Source: Archaeoglobaceae archaeon (GTDB taxonomy: Archaea > Halobacteriota > Archaeoglobi > Archaeoglobales > Archaeoglobaceae). From it: 64,000 nucleotides of DNA. Below the pieces are notes generated by a model. That model was not told the origin of the DNA, did not search any database, and saw only the letters and a list, made by a program, of their open reading frames with translations. The stretch is from positions 1-64,000 of the forward strand of contig JANXEF010000006.1 in the NCBI GenBank assembly GCA_025057895.1. Direction: 5' to 3'. Positions within the stretch are counted from its first letter, which is position 1. Each line of letters begins with the position of its first letter. Shown piece after piece: positions 1 to 8,911 of the stretch. A program made the position numbers and the translations under genes.

Positions 1-445
1 CAATTCGGATACTCTCTCCAAATCTGCATATTGTTTTGTTAATGGAGAAGTAACTTATGCCCAAATCTGAGGGCGCTACACTTATCAAAGCTGGGACAAC
101 TGTGAATTTTTCATCTGCTGCTTGACCTGTAGCTCCCTGCATACAAATAGCTCTTACAGTATGTTCACCAAATGCTACGTTGGGAACTGTGAAAGTCGCG
201 TTAAAACCTCCTGCAGTATCATTCCTCACAGATAGGACAACAACTACCCAATCTTCCCCTTTTCCATAAACGCTCTTGTTGAACAGAACTTGAAATTCAG
301 TACAGGTACCAAAACCTGAACCGGTCACTTTAACTGTTGTTCCAACTGTTCCATCCTGCGGATCAAGTGTTATACTACTTTGAGCCATTGCTGGAGCCAC
401 TAAAATCGCTAGCAAGATTAACCCTATCAATCCATATCTTTTCAT
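1..445 (-). CDS. secreted surface/S-layer-type protein, partial (runs off left edge)
   Basis: An open frame of 148 codons runs from an ATG at 445 off the left edge without a stop. The N-terminus is a Sec signal peptide: MKRYG, a hydrophobic core, and a cleavage-like APAMA just before Gln22. The mature part starts SSITLDPQDGTVGTTVKV followed by a GSGF turn, which resembles the opening strands of IPT/TIG-like or related beta-sandwich domains in archaeal surface proteins; two further Cys are visible. A full Shine-Dalgarno AAGGAGGT (453-460 on the minus strand) lies 7 nt before the ATG. Exported cell-surface location is well supported; the specific role is unknown because the C-terminus is outside the window. 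Confidence 0.75.
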   Translation of the reverse strand, partial: MKRYGLIGLILLAILVAPAMAQSSITLDPQDGTVGTTVKVTGSGFGTCTEFQVLFNKSVYGKGEDWVVVVLSVRNDTAGGFNATFTVPNVAFGEHTVRAICMQGATGQAADEKFTVVPALISVAPSDLGISYFSINKTICRFGESIRI

Positions 446-482
446 CCTCTCAACCTCCTTCCGCATTTTTGTTCACTCTCAA

Positions 483-493
483 CTATATAAATT
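483..493 (-). promoter_or_regulatory. TATA box of the surface-protein gene
   Basis: On the minus strand this reads AATTTATATAG, a good archaeal TATA element, about 40 nt before the ATG at 445. That leaves a short leader able to carry the Shine-Dalgarno at 453-460. Confidence 0.55.
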
Positions 494-513
494 CTACGGT
501 TTGGTTTGGCAAC

Positions 514-533
514 GGGTATAGCTTTAGCTATCC
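514..533. repeat. imperfect inverted repeat upstream of the surface-protein promoter
   Basis: GGGTATAGCTTTAGCTATCC: the arms (TATAGCT / AGCTAT, flanked by GGG and CCC) pair around a two-base centre with one bulged base. It sits 20-30 bp upstream of the TATA box at 483-493, a position suitable for an activator or repressor site. Function is inferred only from placement. Confidence 0.35.
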
Positions 534-783
534 CACCGCCAAAATTAGTGATAGTTCTAGTATATAAGCTTTTCCCATGCTTTTACGACGAATGACGGAA
601 GAAGATTCGACTTTGAACCCAGTAAAACAAATAATATAATAATATGTTATTTAAATCTATCTGAAAATTCTTAGTCCTAGCATGTAAATTGAATAGCAAG
701 TTCCTAAATATACTTTGCTTTATTGAGAACCTTTTTGCCAGAATAACCCAAAAATCTTTAAATCTGATTCTAAAATTATTTTT

Positions 784-800
784 GGAGACCTTTTGTCTCC
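784..800 (-). terminator. small hairpin downstream of tRNA-Gly(CCC)
   Basis: GGAGAC (784-789) and GTCTCC (795-800) form a perfect 6-bp stem with a 5-nt loop. It lies about 30 nt past the 3' end of the leftward tRNA. There is no strong T-run directly after it on the minus strand, so it may be a processing or termination hairpin, or chance. Confidence 0.25.
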
Positions 801-828
801 TAACTTGATTCTTTTAACCTAAAATCCA

Positions 829-899
829 TGCGGTCGCCGGGATTTGAACCCGGGCAACGGGCTCGGGAAGCCCGTGTCCTGCCACTAGACTACGACCGC
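829..899 (-). tRNA. tRNA-Gly (anticodon CCC)
   Basis: The minus strand folds as a full cloverleaf: acceptor arms GCGGTCG/CGACCGC (893-899 with 830-836), anticodon stem CGGGC/GCCCG with loop TTCCCGA giving anticodon CCC, and a T arm containing GGTTCAAATCC. The discriminator base is A (829). The 3' CCA is not encoded. An upstream TATA element, ATTTTTATAACC on the minus strand, is at 919-930. No intron is seen. Confidence 0.95.
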
Positions 900-972
900 T
901 GAATAGCTTCCGTCATTTGGTTATAAAAATTTTGCCCTGAAATAGAATTCAATGAAACTGCGTAAATCTTAA

Positions 973-986
973 ATCCGAAATCGGAT
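973..986. promoter_or_regulatory. 14-bp palindrome in the galT promoter
   Basis: ATCCGAAATCGGAT is a palindrome with a 2-base centre. It lies just downstream of an AT-rich TATA-like stretch (about 961-972) and ends 9 bp before the ATG at 996, so a bound protein would block transcription initiation. Operator function is inferred from position. Confidence 0.4.
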
Positions 987-995
987 AAAATTAGC

Positions 996-1982
996 ATGGA
1001 ATTCAGAAAAGAAGTAGAAGTTGCAAAAGTTCTAGTGGGGGGAAAAGTGGATGAAAGCTTTGTAGAAGTCCGTTATGATCCCTTAACACTGCAGACAAGT
1101 AGGGTTGTAAGAAAGAGTCTCTCCATCGCTAAATTTGAGGGTTTTGAGGAGGAAATCGAGAGCACAAGGAGTTGGTGCCCATTCTGTGAGGAAAGAATTA
1201 ACAATTTGGTAGCCAGAGATCCGGAGATAATGGAGGGAGAGATATGGAAAAGAGGAGAATGTAGAGCTTTTTCAAATTTAGTTCCATATGCAAGATACTC
1301 TCTAGTTTTGAGAATTTCGGAGAAACATTTTCTCAGGCTTTCTGAGTTCAAAGAATCGCAATTCTTTGATGCTTTCAAGTTAATTCAAGAATACTTGAGA
1401 AGATTACCCGAAGAGAAGGTTTTTGTAACAATAGGTATGAATTATCTGAAATCAGCTGGCAGCAGTATAATGCATCCACACATCCAGCTCATAGCTTCCG
1501 AAAACTCTCCTGATTACTTTGCAAGGTTAGACTGGAGTTCTCTCGAGTTCATGGAATCTCATGGAAAAGACTTCTGGACTGCTCTGGTTGAGAGAGAAAA
1601 AGGAAGAGAGAGATATGTGGGAAGAACTGAAAAGACAGATTGGCTATCGGCTTTCGCTCCAAAAGGCTTCATGCATTTCATTGGGGTTCCAGAAGAGAGA
1701 GAATTTGCAGAAATGAGTGAAGAACAGCTAATGGGCTTCTCGAAAGGGATAATAAAGATTCTAAGGTATTACGAGATCAAAGGATTCAATGCATTCAATT
1801 TTTCGTTCTTTTGTGCAGACAAGCTGAACAGGCATTTCAGAACAAATTTTCACATCATAGCAAGAACCCCATTTGGAAAATATTATTGGTGCGATGTCTT
1901 TTTCCCAAAAATTCTTCAAGATGAGAGCGTAGTGTTCTATATTCCAGAAGAGAGCGCAAGAGAATTAAGGGAGATATGGTAA
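996..1982 (+). CDS. galT: galactose-1-phosphate uridylyltransferase-like nucleotidyltransferase (HIT superfamily)
   Basis: A 328-aa protein of the GalT branch of the HIT superfamily. The active-site signature HPHIQ (in SSIMHPHIQL, about residues 155-164) carries the histidine that is uridylylated in GalT. A zinc-type CPFC pair is near residue 62, and a second histidine-rich segment (FHII) sits near the C-terminus. Known family members move a nucleotidyl group between a hexose-1-phosphate and a UDP- or ADP-sugar; which sugar is used here cannot be read from the sequence. The 3' end overlaps amrS by 7 nt, so the two are probably cotranscribed. A palindrome precedes the start. Confidence 0.8.
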   Translation: MEFRKEVEVAKVLVGGKVDESFVEVRYDPLTLQTSRVVRKSLSIAKFEGFEEEIESTRSWCPFCEERINNLVARDPEIMEGEIWKRGECRAFSNLVPYARYSLVLRISEKHFLRLSEFKESQFFDAFKLIQEYLRRLPEEKVFVTIGMNYLKSAGSSIMHPHIQLIASENSPDYFARLDWSSLEFMESHGKDFWTALVEREKGRERYVGRTEKTDWLSAFAPKGFMHFIGVPEEREFAEMSEEQLMGFSKGIIKILRYYEIKGFNAFNFSFFCADKLNRHFRTNFHIIARTPFGKYYWCDVFFPKILQDESVVFYIPEESARELREIW

Positions 1983-2974
1983 TAGAATCCTATCTCTATG
2001 AAAAACTGAACGGAGAAGTGAGATGTAAAACCTGCTGGCACAACTGCAAACTTAAAGAAGAGCAGTGGGGGATATGTAGAGTTAGAAAGAATGAAAAAGG
2101 TAGACTCATGGTTTACAACTATGGTTTAGTCTCTTCGATTGCATTGGATCCAATTGAGAAAAAACCCTTGCACAATTTCAAGCCTGGAAGCAGAGTTTTA
2201 TCTTTTGGCAGTGTGAGTTGCAACTTCAAGTGCGATCACTGCCAAAATTTCGAAATCTCTTTCGCTGATCTTTCTTTCCCCTATCTGAAAGAGTTGAGTA
2301 CCGAAGATGTCCTAAGACTTTGCAAGGAAAGAAATGCAGATGGCGTAGCTTGGACGTACAATGAGCCATCTATATGGCATGAATTCGCTCTTGACGCTTC
2401 TAAGATTGTTAAAAAACACGGATATTTCGTAGTATACGTTACAAATGGATACATGAGCTATGAAGCCATCGATCAATTCAAAGTACTGGATGCAGCAAAC
2501 GTTGATGTCAAAGCTTTTTCGCAGAAGTTCTACAGTAAGATCTGCAAAGCAAAACTCGAAAACGTAATCAAAACTGTTGAGTATCTCCATAGGAAAGGTG
2601 TCTTTGTAGAGATAACCTATCTAATCATTCCTGAGGAGAACGATAGTAGAGAGGAGATCAAAGATTTTTCAAAATGGGTTGTATCAGTTGACAGAAGGAT
2701 TCCGGTTCACTTCTCTCGATTTCATCCAGATTTCAAGATGTTGGATAAAATCGTAACTCCAATTAAGAAAATAGAGGAGGCAGTTGAAATTGCAAAAGAA
2801 GAGGGAGTCGAGTACGTATATGCAGGAAACGTTTGGGGACACAGGTATGAGAATACATATTGTCCAAATTGCAACTATTTGCTAATTGAAAGACATGGTT
2901 TCTATTTAAGAAAAATAAATGTAAAAGATAAAAAATGTCCAAACTGTGGATATGGGCAGAACATAGTTCTATGA
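1976..2974 (+). CDS. amrS: AmmeMemoRadiSam-system radical SAM enzyme (AmrS)
   Basis: A 332-aa radical SAM protein. An N-terminal cysteine set (CKTC..HNC..GIC) precedes the conserved DPIEKKPLHNF segment and the CNFKCDHC [4Fe-4S]/SAM motif near residue 82, the layout of the AmrS family. The C-terminus has two CxxC pairs (CPNC, CPNCG), a zinc-ribbon-like end common in archaeal members. The family is named for co-occurrence with AMMECR1 and MEMO; neither partner is next to it here. The start overlaps the end of galT by 7 nt. The substrate is unknown. Confidence 0.85.
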   Translation: MVIESYLYEKLNGEVRCKTCWHNCKLKEEQWGICRVRKNEKGRLMVYNYGLVSSIALDPIEKKPLHNFKPGSRVLSFGSVSCNFKCDHCQNFEISFADLSFPYLKELSTEDVLRLCKERNADGVAWTYNEPSIWHEFALDASKIVKKHGYFVVYVTNGYMSYEAIDQFKVLDAANVDVKAFSQKFYSKICKAKLENVIKTVEYLHRKGVFVEITYLIIPEENDSREEIKDFSKWVVSVDRRIPVHFSRFHPDFKMLDKIVTPIKKIEEAVEIAKEEGVEYVYAGNVWGHRYENTYCPNCNYLLIERHGFYLRKINVKDKKCPNCGYGQNIVL

Positions 2975-3049
2975 AAAACCACTTTTCTTCTTCGAGAGAC
3001 AAAAGTGAGTATCGAAACGGTAAAATAATTATTCAGATGTATTTTTTTT

Positions 3050-4045
3050 ATGCGAACAATATTCTGGGAAAATGGAATTCGACTCATCGATCAAACAAAA
3101 CTTCCAGAAAAGGAAGAATATATACATTGTAAAAAGGTTGAAGAACTTATCGATGCAATAAAAAGGCTTGCAATTCGTGGTGCTCCAGCACTTGAGGCTG
3201 CTGGTGCTTATGGTGTCGCCTTAGCATGTTTTGAGAGAGATTTTAAAAGTTTAGAAGAGATTAGAAATCATTTGATTTTTGAAGCTGAGAAGATAGCAAA
3301 TACAAGGCCTACTGCTGTAAATCTGAGTGTAGGAGTTCAAAGAGTGCTTAAAAAAGCTTTAAATGGAAGTAGTATAGAGGAGATCCGAAAATTCGCTCTT
3401 GAAGAAGCTGAAATAGTTGCAAAAGAAGATTTGAATAGAAACAAAAAGATTGGTAAAAATGGTGCAAAGCTATTAAAAGATGGGGACACTGTCTTGACTC
3501 ACTGCAATGCTGGAAGACTTGCAACCGTTGACTGGGGAACTGCTCTGGGTGTTGTGAGATCAGCTATAGAAGAGGGAAAGAATATCAAGGTGTTCGCATG
3601 TGAAACTAGACCACTGAACCAAGGATCAAGGCTAACTTGCTATGAATTGATGAAAGATGGCATAGATGTAACTCTAATCACAGACTCAGCAGTGGGTATC
3701 GTGATGAGAAAGGGGTTAGTCAACAAAGTAATCGTAGGAGCTGATAGGATTGTCAGAGATGGTGTTTTCAACAAGATAGGAACTTATACTTTAGCAATAA
3801 ATGCAAAATTCCATGGAATTCCTTTCTATGTTGCAGCTCCAAAAAGCACTTTTGATTTACAAAAGAGATCAGAAGAAGTTTTAATAGAAGAAAGATGTAA
3901 AGATGAACTTCTTTTCTGTGGAACAAAGCTTTTAGCTCCAAAAGAAACAAGAATATACAATCCTGCGTTTGACTTTACACCAATAAATCTGGTGAGTGCA
4001 ATAATAACAGAGGAAGAAATATTATTTTATCCTATAAATTTTTGA
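3050..4045 (+). CDS. mtnA: S-methyl-5-thioribose-1-phosphate isomerase / eIF2B-like sugar-phosphate isomerase
   Basis: A 331-aa member of the MtnA/eIF2B-alpha family. Signatures in order: RGAPALEAAGAYGVALA (about 44-60), NAGRLATVDWGTALGV, ETRPLNQGSRLT with its catalytic-region acid and arginine, DSAVG, and GADRIVRDGVFNKIGTY near residue 230. These match MtnA of the methionine salvage pathway. Archaeal relatives include ribose-1,5-bisphosphate isomerase of the AMP pathway, so the substrate is not certain. The last 14 nt overlap the convergent ubiA gene. Confidence 0.8.
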   Translation: MRTIFWENGIRLIDQTKLPEKEEYIHCKKVEELIDAIKRLAIRGAPALEAAGAYGVALACFERDFKSLEEIRNHLIFEAEKIANTRPTAVNLSVGVQRVLKKALNGSSIEEIRKFALEEAEIVAKEDLNRNKKIGKNGAKLLKDGDTVLTHCNAGRLATVDWGTALGVVRSAIEEGKNIKVFACETRPLNQGSRLTCYELMKDGIDVTLITDSAVGIVMRKGLVNKVIVGADRIVRDGVFNKIGTYTLAINAKFHGIPFYVAAPKSTFDLQKRSEEVLIEERCKDELLFCGTKLLAPKETRIYNPAFDFTPINLVSAIITEEEILFYPINF

Positions 4046-4874
4046 ATATAAAATTAGTAAATATAGATAAGAGAACAGTTGAACTAAGAATTGCGTTGAT
4101 GTAAAAGAAAGAAAACTGAATTCTCTTTTCTTTGTGGTCTTTTCTTACGATGTAATGTTCTAGGAAAAGCAATACAGCTATGAAAGGTAAAGAAACTGCG
4201 ATCTCTTCTTTTAGGAAAAATGCGAGTAAGGAAAAGAAGATGAGATGGTTCAATCTTGAAATCCTCTTTGCAAATCTCTCCCCAAAATGAGCACCGATCG
4301 AGTGAAGTCTGTTCTTTCTGTCGAATTCAGCATCCTGTAGAGCATATATTATGTCGAAACCTGCAACCCAAAAAATGACTGAAGCTGAAAAAGCTAGGAT
4401 TTCAGCATCGAAATTTATCGAATCCATCACAGCGATCCAGCCACCAAGAGGGGCAAAAGCTAAGTTTAAGCCAAGAAAATAATGGGAGAGACATGTAAAC
4501 CTCTTCAAATATGGATAAAAATAAGAAACAATCGCTGGAATGAAAGAGAAGAGAAAAGCTGTCCAATTTATGAAAAAGGCTGAAAATATGTATAATGCCA
4601 GGCCAAAAAATGCAATGGTATGAGCTTCTTTGAGACTCATCATTCCAGAAGGAAGATGTCTTTTTGCAGTTCTAGGATTCAAAGCGTCGATCTCTCTGTC
4701 TATAATTCTGTTAAAAGACATAGCAAAAGTTCTGAGCCCAAAAAAAGCTGTGAAGATTAGAAAAGATGTCTTCAAATCAATACTCCCAGCTATGAGTGCG
4801 CCAGCATATGCAAAAGGCAGTGCAAAGAGTGTATGCTCGATTTTGATAAAATCTAAGTAGTTTCGAAACTTCAA
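4032..4874 (-). CDS. ubiA: UbiA-family polyprenyltransferase (probable menaquinone pathway)
   Basis: A 280-aa membrane protein with about eight hydrophobic helices. Both aspartate motifs of the family are present: NRIIDREIDALNPR near residue 55 and DAEFDRKNRLHSI near residue 180; these bind Mg-prenyl diphosphate. It fits the 4-hydroxybenzoate polyprenyltransferase-like group that in menaquinone-making archaea attaches the isoprenoid tail in the futalosine route (MqnP-like). That assignment is inferred from the lineage; other UbiA roles, such as archaeal lipid synthesis, are possible. The start overlaps the lhr stop by 4 nt. Confidence 0.75.
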   Translation of the reverse strand: MKFRNYLDFIKIEHTLFALPFAYAGALIAGSIDLKTSFLIFTAFFGLRTFAMSFNRIIDREIDALNPRTAKRHLPSGMMSLKEAHTIAFFGLALYIFSAFFINWTAFLFSFIPAIVSYFYPYLKRFTCLSHYFLGLNLAFAPLGGWIAVMDSINFDAEILAFSASVIFWVAGFDIIYALQDAEFDRKNRLHSIGAHFGERFAKRISRLNHLIFFSLLAFFLKEEIAVSLPFIAVLLFLEHYIVRKDHKEKRIQFSFFYINAILSSTVLLSIFTNFIFKNL

Positions 4875-7441
4875 CCTTCACCTCCGATAACACTCATGAC
4901 CTTTTCGTGCAATTCTTTCAACACCCTTCTTCTATCTTCCATCAGAACAACGTCTTCTTCACCAAGGATGAATAGATTGAAAGCAAAAGGACTCGGATAT
5001 GGAACACGAACAACATGCAACTCTATTTCTTTACCAACTCTTGAAATGTACTCCATCGCATTGTGTATATCCATAGAGTCCTCCATTATCTCTCTATAAG
5101 TCTCCCTCAGCACTGGAAAATCTGGATAGTAACGTTTTAAAAAATTGAGTATCATGTCTGCGTTTAGCTGTTGCTTCCAAACACTCTTTTCTCTACCAAG
5201 ATAATTGCGTAGTATCATGAAACTGCGAACTGCAACGTGTCTAAATCTGCGTCTTAACATTTCTGTGTGATCAAGAGATTTCTTGAGATGATCCTCAAAG
5301 TTTGGCATTAGAAAAAGGCTCTCTATTTCTGATTCGTTCAAATACTTGTTTCCTGCCAAAATGAGAGCAAAACCATTGTCATTGGAAACGATTTGTACAT
5401 TGCAATCTTTCATGATACCAACACGGTAAGCAAAAGCTCTCGAAATTGCATTGTTAGCCTTTCTACCAACGAGAGTGTGGAAGAAGTAGTAATTTTTCTC
5501 TCCCTCGAATTTTTCCACAACTAATTTTCTGTCTGTAGGAATTTCACTGAAGAGCTTCTGCTCAACAAAGAATCTGTATAAAGCGTTTGCAGCAACTCTG
5601 TCAATACTGTAATTTTTCACAAGCCATTCGATAGCATTTTTTTCTAGTCTATCTTCCACTTCTCTTCTGAATTTCTGAATTCTCAAGGCCAAATCATAGC
5701 TCAATGGTAATTGCTCGCTGAACCAACTCGGAACAGTTGGTCTCTCTCCTTCAACCTCTTCGACTATTATGTTCATTCCCTTTGACTTTAAGAATCTGAA
5801 AGTTCTTCCAGCTAATACAAAAATGTCTCCAAAGATCAGTCTTTCGGCAAAATCCTCCTCTACTCTGCCAACCATCTTTCCTTCATTTGTCAAAACGTTT
5901 ATCGCAACTTCCTCAGGAATTGTGCCGACGTTTAAATAATATATCGGTCTCAACATTTTTCCTCTTTTACCAAAAACCTCTTCTCTTTCATCAAACCATA
6001 TCTTCGCGTAAACATTTTTCCTTTCAAGTTCAGAAAATTCACCAGAAAGATAACGCAATACTGAAATGAAATCTTCTCTTTTTAGATTTCTGTATGGGTA
6101 TGCATTTCTTATCAGCGCTAAAGCTTCATCGACACTCCACTTTTTCTCGATCGCCATTCCGACAACGTGCTGGCATAGGACATCTAGACAGTTTTCTGGA
6201 ATTCTTATTCTATCGAGATTCCTATCCATTGCCTCTTTTGCAAGAACTGTACACTCTACGAGATCATCTGGATCAAGAACTATTATTTTACCAACCGAAA
6301 TTTCATGAAGTTTGTGCCCACTTCTCCCAATTCTCTGTAAAGCTCTGTTTATACTCTTCGGCGAACCAAGGAGAATCACTAAATCGATGTAACCAATGTC
6401 GATACCAAGCTCAAGACTTGTCGATGAAACAACGCACTTCAACTTTCCTTCTTTTAACTCGTTCTCCACTTCTAGTCTAACTTCTCTTGATAGAGAGCTG
6501 TGATGCGCTTTTATTGGATCATTCAATCTTTTTTTGAGATAGTAAACAACTCTTTCCGTTGCACTTCTGGTGTTCGTAAAGATTAGAGTTGTCTTGGAGT
6601 TCTTAACGAATTCTGCAATAGTGTTGTAAAGTCTTTCGTTTATCTCTTCTGCAGTGAGATTGAAGAAGTCGCTCATAGGGGAGACAACCTTTATATCGAT
6701 CTTCTTTTCAAAAGTAACATCAGCTATAAGGCAATCTCTTTCAAAACCATATTCTCTGCCCACAAGGAATCTTGCAACATCCTCTATGGGAGCTATGGTT
6801 GCTGACAAACCAATCCTCACCATTTTTCCAAGCTGAATTCTCTGCAATCTTTCCATCGAAAGTGCTAGGTGTACACCTCTCTTGTTTTCTGCTACTGCAT
6901 GGATTTCATCTATTATCAGATATCTCACATTTCTCAGACTTTTTGAGAACTTAGGACTGCATAGCGTTATTGCTAGAGTTTCAGGAGTTGTTATCAAGAT
7001 ATGAGGTGGTTTTTTCATTTGTTTTTGTCTTTCTCCAGCATCTGTATCCCCGGTTCTGACAGCAACTCTTATTTTCTGGAGATCAATTCCCTTTCTCTCT
7101 GCAAGTTCGTAGATTTCGAAAAGAGGTTCTTCCAAATTCTTTTTTATGTCGTTGTTCAAGGCTTTTAGAGGAGAAACATACACCACATGAACTTCGTCGC
7201 TCAAATCTTTTCTCTCAGCTCTTTCGATTAGCATACTCAGAGCTGACATAAAAGCTGCAAGAGTTTTCCCACTACCAGTTGGAGAAGTCACAAGTATGTT
7301 TTTCCCTCTAGCAGACTCGACGATTGCAAACCTCTGTGGAGGAGTAAAAGTTTTGAACTTTGATAAAAACCACTCTCTGAGCAATGGATGCATCGATGAA
7401 AGTATTTCTTCATCACTGTGCTGTCTAGCCTTGGTTATCAT
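4871..7441 (-). CDS. lhr: Lhr-type superfamily 2 DNA/RNA helicase
   Basis: An 856-aa helicase of the archaeal Lhr family. SF2 motifs run in order: Q-motif region TPPQRFAI, Walker A TSPTGSGKT near residue 57, PLKALNND, TPETLAI, DEIHAVAENKRG (a DEIH box) near 175, LSATI, and the C-terminal STSLELGIDIG and QRIGRSGH. The long C-terminal part carries the winged-helix and Lhr-specific regions. Family members unwind DNA and RNA:DNA hybrids and are linked to repair. It follows moaD after about 50 nt and overlaps ubiA by 4 nt. Confidence 0.9.
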   Translation of the reverse strand: MITKARQHSDEEILSSMHPLLREWFLSKFKTFTPPQRFAIVESARGKNILVTSPTGSGKTLAAFMSALSMLIERAERKDLSDEVHVVYVSPLKALNNDIKKNLEEPLFEIYELAERKGIDLQKIRVAVRTGDTDAGERQKQMKKPPHILITTPETLAITLCSPKFSKSLRNVRYLIIDEIHAVAENKRGVHLALSMERLQRIQLGKMVRIGLSATIAPIEDVARFLVGREYGFERDCLIADVTFEKKIDIKVVSPMSDFFNLTAEEINERLYNTIAEFVKNSKTTLIFTNTRSATERVVYYLKKRLNDPIKAHHSSLSREVRLEVENELKEGKLKCVVSSTSLELGIDIGYIDLVILLGSPKSINRALQRIGRSGHKLHEISVGKIIVLDPDDLVECTVLAKEAMDRNLDRIRIPENCLDVLCQHVVGMAIEKKWSVDEALALIRNAYPYRNLKREDFISVLRYLSGEFSELERKNVYAKIWFDEREEVFGKRGKMLRPIYYLNVGTIPEEVAINVLTNEGKMVGRVEEDFAERLIFGDIFVLAGRTFRFLKSKGMNIIVEEVEGERPTVPSWFSEQLPLSYDLALRIQKFRREVEDRLEKNAIEWLVKNYSIDRVAANALYRFFVEQKLFSEIPTDRKLVVEKFEGEKNYYFFHTLVGRKANNAISRAFAYRVGIMKDCNVQIVSNDNGFALILAGNKYLNESEIESLFLMPNFEDHLKKSLDHTEMLRRRFRHVAVRSFMILRNYLGREKSVWKQQLNADMILNFLKRYYPDFPVLRETYREIMEDSMDIHNAMEYISRVGKEIELHVVRVPYPSPFAFNLFILGEEDVVLMEDRRRVLKELHEKVMSVIGGEG

Positions 7442-7491
7442 TTATCTTTCATACTCTGCAGAGAAGAAAAGTTTACCGTTAATGCTAGTTT

Positions 7492-7752
7492 TTAACCACC
7501 ACTCACCGGTGGAAATATTGCCACGACATCTTTTTCATCAACTTCGAAGTTCATTTCTTCCTTGAAATGTTTTCCATTGATCATGATTTGAACAAATTCC
7601 CTCAACTTTCCATCAGCAAAGAAGATCTCCTTCAATTTTGGGAACTTTTCAGTTACATTTTCGAGTACTTCTCCAATATTTCTACCCTCAACATCAAATT
7701 CGCTAATTCCAGCTATCTCTCTGAAAATTGCGAATAGTTTAACCCTTGGCAT
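7492..7752 (-). CDS. moaD: MoaD/ThiS-type ubiquitin-like sulfur carrier (SAMP)
   Basis: An 86-aa beta-grasp protein ending in the diglycine PPVSGG needed for adenylation and thiocarboxylation. The opening VKLFAIFREIAG is typical of MoaD. It supplies sulfur for molybdopterin or tRNA thiolation and could act as a SAMP-type protein modifier. The start overlaps the aminotransferase 3' end by 14 nt. A candidate E1 partner is the ThiF/MoeB-like protein at 38765-39532, and moaC is at 11047. Confidence 0.85.
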   Translation of the reverse strand: MPRVKLFAIFREIAGISEFDVEGRNIGEVLENVTEKFPKLKEIFFADGKLREFVQIMINGKHFKEEMNFEVDEKDVVAIFPPVSGG

Positions 7753-8911
7753 TCAAAAAATCCTCCATTCTGTCAATAGCTTCCTTCAATTTCTCGAACT
7801 TCACTGCAAAGGCCATTCGCACATAACCTTCTCCACACTCTCCAAAAGCGTTTCCAGGAACAACTGCAACATTTTTCTTAAACAACAAACCTTCAGCAAA
7901 CTCTTCACTACTCATTCCCGTCTCGGAGATGTTTGGAAAAGCGTAAAAAGTACCTTCTGGTTTTTTTATTTCAAGAAATTCGTTCAACCTTTTCACAACA
8001 TAGTTTCTCCTTCTCAAATACTCTGCTTTCATTTTTTCCACTTCTTCAAGGCATTTTAGAGCTTCTATTGCTCCAATCTGCGAAGTTATTGGAGCACATA
8101 GCATGCAATACTGATGAATTTTCAGTATTGCATTTAAAATGTCCTCGGGAGCAATGAGATATCCAATTCTTAGTCCGGTCATTGAGAAAGCTTTTGAAAA
8201 ACCGTTTATGACTATGCAACGGTCATCCATTCCATTTAGCGATGCAATAGAAACATGTTTGAAATCGTATGTCAACTCAGCATAGATTTCATCAGAAATA
8301 ACGATTAAATCATGCTCTAAAACAATATCCGCAATCTCTTCAAGCTCTTTTTTCGTATAACTCACACCTGTCGGATTAGAAGGATAGTTGAGGATTAAAA
8401 CTTTAGTTCTATCGTCCAAGTATTTTTCTATCATCTCTTTCGTCAATTTAAACTCAGGATTAGTTGCAATCGAAATAGCTTCTCCATGACATATAGACAC
8501 AAGAGGCTTGTAGCTAACATAACAGGGTTCCGGAATCAATACTCCATCTCCCGGATCTATAGTCGCCCTTATAGCCAAATCTATTGCTTCACTTGCTCCA
8601 GTTGTGATTAGAATTCTGTTTGGAAGCACTTCAAGATAAAAACGCTTGTAGTATTCCGATATTTCCTCTCTAAGTTCTGAAAGACCTAGATTAGATGTGT
8701 AAGATGTAAAACCTTTTTCGAGTGAATATATCATTTCCTCTCTTATTCTCCAAGGAATAGGGAAGTCTGGTTCTCCCACACCTAGACTGATTACATCTTC
8801 TCTACCCATTACGAGATCGAAAAATCTTCTTATTCCAGATGGTTTCAATTCTTCAACTTTCTTAGCAACTCTACGGGACAAACGCGAGTCTTCTGTCCTC
8901 TTCATCTGCAA
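7739..8911 (-). CDS. class I/II PLP-dependent aminotransferase (aspartate/aromatic type)
   Basis: A 390-aa fold-type I aminotransferase. It shows SLGVGEPDFPIPW near residue 42, the NYPSNPTG segment, the DEIYAEL motif and the PLP lysine in NGFSKAFSMTGLRIGYL near residue 238. This is the group annotated as AspC-like in archaea; substrate range cannot be fixed by eye. Its frame overlaps the Lrp-like regulator upstream by 41 nt; a start at the second Met (8905) is equally possible. Cotranscription with the regulator suggests amino-acid responsive control. Confidence 0.85.
   Translation of the reverse strand: MQMKRTEDSRLSRRVAKKVEELKPSGIRRFFDLVMGREDVISLGVGEPDFPIPWRIREEMIYSLEKGFTSYTSNLGLSELREEISEYYKRFYLEVLPNRILITTGASEAIDLAIRATIDPGDGVLIPEPCYVSYKPLVSICHGEAISIATNPEFKLTKEMIEKYLDDRTKVLILNYPSNPTGVSYTKKELEEIADIVLEHDLIVISDEIYAELTYDFKHVSIASLNGMDDRCIVINGFSKAFSMTGLRIGYLIAPEDILNAILKIHQYCMLCAPITSQIGAIEALKCLEEVEKMKAEYLRRRNYVVKRLNEFLEIKKPEGTFYAFPNISETGMSSEEFAEGLLFKKNVAVVPGNAFGECGEGYVRMAFAVKFEKLKEAIDRMEDFLNAKG

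Larger units (their letters stand above)
446..828. other. AT-rich intergenic region between surface gene and tRNA-Gly
   Basis: No convincing gene is visible. It holds the promoter and Shine-Dalgarno of the leftward surface-protein gene, an imperfect inverted repeat at 514-533 and a perfect 6-bp hairpin at 784-800. The short open frame at 337-567 runs antisense through the surface-protein gene and is a shadow. Confidence 0.7.

Noticed and set aside
591-917. 11-bp inverted repeat AATGACGGAAG / CTTCCGTCATT flanking the tRNA-Gly(CCC) region
   Set aside because: No transposase, target duplication or sign of insertion; one arm lies in the tRNA promoter. Probably chance in 300 bp of AT-rich DNA, although not tested statistically.
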